Assembly: GCA_963706515.1 (NCBI GenBank)
Contig: CAVPMW010000006.1
Coordinates: 186,001 to 250,000 of the forward strand
Length of the DNA stretch: 64,000 bases
Reading direction: 5' to 3'
Source: CAVPMW01 sp963706515
GTDB lineage: Bacteria > Chloroflexota > Anaerolineae > Anaerolineales > UBA4823
This document shows, piece by piece, positions 61,644 to 64,000 of the stretch. Under the pieces are notes generated by a model. That model ran no database searches. It was not told the DNA's origin and saw nothing but the letters and a program-made list of their open reading frames with translations. Both the position numbers and the translations under genes were made by a program. The first letter of the stretch is position 1, and each line of letters opens with the position of its first letter.

Positions 61644-62412
61644 GTGCCGACGACCAAGACCACGCGATCGCGCAGACGCGACGCGCGAGAAGCCGGAACA
61701 GATCGCCGACGAGCTGCGCGCGCTGATCGTGAGCGGCGAGCTGGCGGAGGGCGACTCGCTCGGGCACGAGCCCGATCTCGTCGAGCGCTTCGGCGTCTCG
61801 CGCCCGTCGCTGCGGGAGGCGCTGCGCATCCTCGAGGCGGAGGGACTCATCACGGTCGTGCGCGGCGTGCTCGGTGGTGTGATCGTCCACGAGCCGAACG
61901 AGAGCATGACGGCCCGGACCGCGGCGTTGGTGCTCCAGGCGCGCAACGTGACGCTCGGCGACGTGCACGAGGCGCGCAGCGTGATCGAACCGGCCGCGGT
62001 GCGCATCCTCGCGGCGTCGGCTCCGCGTCGGCGGTCGGTCGACGAGCTCAAGGCGCTGGTCGAGGAGCAACGAGCGGTCCTCGACGATCCCGAGGCGTTC
62101 GGGCGGGCGAACGCCCGGTTCCACGAACGTCTGGTCGGCCTGGCCGGGAATCAGACGTTGAGCATCGTCGCCGAGATGCTCAACGAGATCGTGGCCCGGG
62201 CGGTCACCGCGGTCAGCCAGGCGAAGCCGCGCCGCAACTCGCTTGCGACCCGACAGCGCGGGATCCGCTCGCAGGAACGGCTCATCGAGCTGATCGCGAT
62301 CGGGGCGAGCATCGACGCCGAGGCGCACTGGCGGGCCCACATGGACGCCGTCGGCAAGGTGATGATCGGCCAGGAGGCGAAGTTGGTCATCGACCTCCTG
62401 GACCACTACTGA
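61644..62412 (+). CDS. GntR/FadR-type regulator with FCD domain (5' frameshift)
   Basis: Transcription factor of about 255 residues. N-terminal winged helix: KPEQIADELRALIVSGELAEGD, LVERFGVSRPSLREALRILEAEGLITVVRG (HTH; given as FGVSRPSLREALRILEAEG). C-terminal FCD ligand domain: DVHEARSVIEPAAVRILA, NARFHERLVGLAGNQTL, AHWRAHMDAV (metal-binding His pattern). GTG 61644 gives MPTTKTTRSRRRDA, then one base shift near 61,685 joins the main frame. Divergent from the amidohydrolase gene, its probable target. Confidence 0.85.
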
Positions 62413-63402
62413 GCCGGGACGGGCCCGGCGCGATGCCGGTGACGTCGGTGAACAGGGTGCGGAAGGTGTCGGCGAAGGTCGTGCGGCACGGGCCCGTGAT
62501 GGAGCGGCGGCGCATCGGATCGGCGGCGGCGCCGGCCGGACTCCCGGGCACCGGTTCGACGACGAGCTGCGCGTCGCGACCGGACCACGCGGCGGCATCG
62601 CGCATCCAGTCCTGCACCGTGGTCACGTCGTCTCCACACCAGTTGGTGATGCACGCGGTGGTGCTCGCCGCGTCGAGGAGCGGTTCGAGCATCCACTTCA
62701 TGTCGTCGATGTGGATGGGTGTGTGGGGCGTGGGGTCCGACGGTGCGACCATCGTCCGCCCCTGCATCACGGCGTCGATGTGCATCGCGGGGAACGAGCC
62801 CGGAAGGCCGGTGAGCGTGTTCAGCCGCGTGATCACGACCGGGAGGTCGAACGCCCGTGCGCAGAAGCGGGCCACGCTCTCGAGTCCGAGCTTGCAGGCC
62901 GGGCTCGTCGGCGCGTACGCGGTGGCGCCGCGGCCGATCGGGTCGCGTTCGGAGTACGCCCACCACGGGTCGTCGTTGGCGGAGTACACACCCATCCCCG
63001 ACATCACGAGCGCGGCCTTCGCGTGGCGGCAGTGTTGGAGCACGAGGCCGGCGCCTTCGACATTGGCGCGCAGCGTGTCCTCGAGGTGGTCGAGGTCGGC
63101 GCGCAGCCACGCCAGGTGCACGACGTAGGTGAAGTCGGTCGGGCAGGTCGCCGAAGTCGGCCACCGGCGAGGTCGACCGGCGCGCACCGTCACCCCGGCC
63201 GCTTCGAGCTGCCCACACGTCGACAGCGCGCGCGTCGGCGGCGGCGTGGCAACGGCGGTGTAGGTCTCCTTCGCGCGCGTTGCCGCATCCGGCGAAGCGC
63301 GCGATCCCCCAGACGTCGTTGTCGGCCGCGAGGTGCAGCGCGAGCCGCGCTCCCGATCGTGCCGGTGACGCCGGTGACGAGGATGCGTTCGTCGGCGATC
63401 AC
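62387..63402 (-). CDS. NAD-dependent epimerase/dehydratase (frameshifts; actinobacterial)
   Basis: Extended SDR of about 335 residues. GTG 63402 opens MIADERILVTGVTGTIGSA (NAD loop); after breaks near 63,340, 63,210 and 63,140 the frame reads TYVVHLAWLRADLDHLEDTL, VEGAGLVLQHCRHAKAALVMSGMGVYS, then AYAPTSPACKLGLESVARF and PVVITRLNTLTGLPG. The usual YxxxK appears as YAPTSPACK, so the Tyr-Lys spacing looks altered. GTG overlaps the stop of the sulfotransferase gene. Confidence 0.75.
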
Positions 63403-64000
63403 AGGAACCGGCGGGTGTAGAACGCGAAGCGCTCACGCAGGCGGTCGGCGTCGAGGCCGAAGTCGTTCGGCCGTGTAGCGGTGCACGCCGTGCTTGTCCT
63501 GCGGGTGGTCGTCGAGCCATCGCTGCACCGCCTGGCGCGGACACGTCGTCGAACGCGACGTCAGCCGTTCGCACAACGTGCGCGACCGTTCCGACGGGAT
63601 CGGCCATCAGCGCTCGGTAGTCGACGTCGAGGTGGCGCGTCCGGCCTGGAATCGCGGTCGCGCGTGGCGAGACCCGGTGCAGCGCGAGCTCCTCGATCAC
63701 CACCCACTCGCGCCCGAAGCGCACGGGGTCGAAGTCGGGCGTGTTCGACGCGCGCATGAAGCTGGTGAGGCTCATGACCGACGGCACGACCGCGGCCGGG
63801 TCGCGATGCGTCCAGATCAGCACGGCGTCGGGATAGCTGGCGAGCAGCGCGTCGAGCGAGAGCAGGTGCTTCGGGTACTTGAGCACCCATCGGCCCGGGT
63901 GGCGCCACTGCAGTTGCTGCAGCGAGCGGCGGTGCGCCTCGTAGGCGGGCGCGTAGTCGGCGTCGAGGAACCAGTCGCGGTACGAGGGATATCGAACGAC
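63399..64000 (-). CDS. Sulfotransferase family protein (partial, frameshifts; actinobacterial)
   Basis: C-terminal two-thirds of a PAPS-dependent sulfotransferase; the 5' end is beyond the window. Readable: YPSYRDWFLDADYAPAYEAHR, LQWRHPGRWVLKYPKHLLSLDALLASYPDAVLIWTHRDPAAVVPS (5'-phosphosulfate/3'-phosphate regions; given as WVLKYPKHLLSLDALL and IWTHRDPAAVVPS), FGREWVVIEELALH, and DADRLRERFAFYTRRFL at the end. Frame breaks near 63,540 and 63,470. Its stop overlaps the epimerase start. Confidence 0.8.

Noticed and set aside
60487..62598. A 703-residue minus-strand frame in the GC-rich end
   Set aside because: Very high GC leaves few stop codons; the composition is Arg/Ala/Pro nonsense overlapping the amidohydrolase and FCD regulator genes.
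61644..63128. A 494-residue plus-strand frame
   Set aside because: Only its first residues belong to the FCD regulator; the remainder is an out-of-frame shadow of that gene and an antisense reading of the epimerase.
1..64000. rRNA or tRNA genes
   Set aside because: Scanning for rRNA-like conserved blocks and tRNA T-loop (GGTTCGAATCC-type) signatures found none I could support; a covariance-model search would be decisive.

Overview
The first ~59.5 kb reads as one bacterial genome of moderately high GC, most likely a Chloroflexota (Anaerolineae-type) member, probably an uncultivated or metagenome-assembled genome. The signs are a CIRCE-controlled hrcA-grpE-dnaK-dnaJ operon, three tandem M42 aminopeptidases, Thr/Pro-rich surface linkers on LysM, M23 and CapA-like proteins, several lipoproteins with LAAC-type lipoboxes, LuxR/AfsR-type ATPase regulators, and many -10 boxes lying only 6-7 nt before start codons. 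No rRNA, tRNA or CRISPR array was seen.

Layout of the main genome. 0-10 kb: lysS (cut by the window edge), greA, a PIG-L deacetylase, a Thr/Pro-rich membrane protein, three M42 peptidases, two solute-binding lipoproteins around a LysM/M23 peptidase. 10-14.3 kb: rnhA, then a minus-strand block (bactofilin, fabI, 3-methyladenine glycosylase, sugar epimerase), then an RluA-type pseudouridine synthase. 14.4-19.4 kb: heat-shock operon. 19.7-22.5 kb: prmA coupled to an orphan contractile-injection spike pair (gpD-like and gpV-like). 22.5-24.2 kb: YedF-like protein, SDR and a RelE/RHH toxin-antitoxin pair. 24.5-31.2 kb: polX, DUF1786, SDR, GxxExxY, sulfite-oxidase-like enzyme, rnz. 31.5-40.6 kb: ftsK, CapA-like, LysM, redoxin, beta-propeller protein, UPF0104 flippase-like and FAD oxidoreductase. 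40.7-42.7 kb: a lower-GC accessory islet (two lipoproteins, an AbiEi-like remnant, MNT/HEPN pair). 42.8-50.9 kb: methyltransferase, phosphoribosyltransferase, phospholipase D, sugar dehydrogenase, HerA-like ATPase, sixA, NnrU/ICMT-like protein. 51.0-55.1 kb: a minus-strand block (DsrE, TusA, SnoaL-like, LuxR) bounded by ~52-bp direct repeats. 55.2-59.5 kb: comEC with a degenerate nuclease domain and the 3' part of an ATPase/TPR regulator.

Beyond ~59.5 kb the sequence does not belong to the same genome. At ~59,495-59,503 the regulator is fused to the 5' end of a diacylglycerol-kinase-like gene, preceded on the same strand by a ZIP transporter gene. At ~60,215 the ZIP gene is in turn fused in frame to an acyl-CoA dehydrogenase N-terminus in very high-GC, actinobacterial-looking DNA (amidohydrolase, FCD regulator, epimerase, sulfotransferase). 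Two open genes broken at two points with different base composition indicate a chimeric contig of three sources.

More than 30 single-base frameshifts break otherwise intact housekeeping genes (greA, rnhA, hrcA, dnaK, ftsK, polX and others), often at homopolymers and on both sides of the junctions, with a hot spot at 38.4-40.6 kb. These look like uncorrected sequencing indels. I therefore give whole-gene spans across frames and say where the breaks lie.

The most interesting non-coding signal is a set of dispersed long perfect palindromes with shared flanks (24.3, 44.05 and 47.2 kb, related multi-hairpin forms at 19.4 and 30.1 kb). Their stem sequences differ between copies but stay perfectly paired. 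The best candidates for biology worth following are these elements, the orphan spike pair, the nuclease-dead ComEC, the repeat-flanked sulfur-carrier/regulator block and the leaderless-start pattern.
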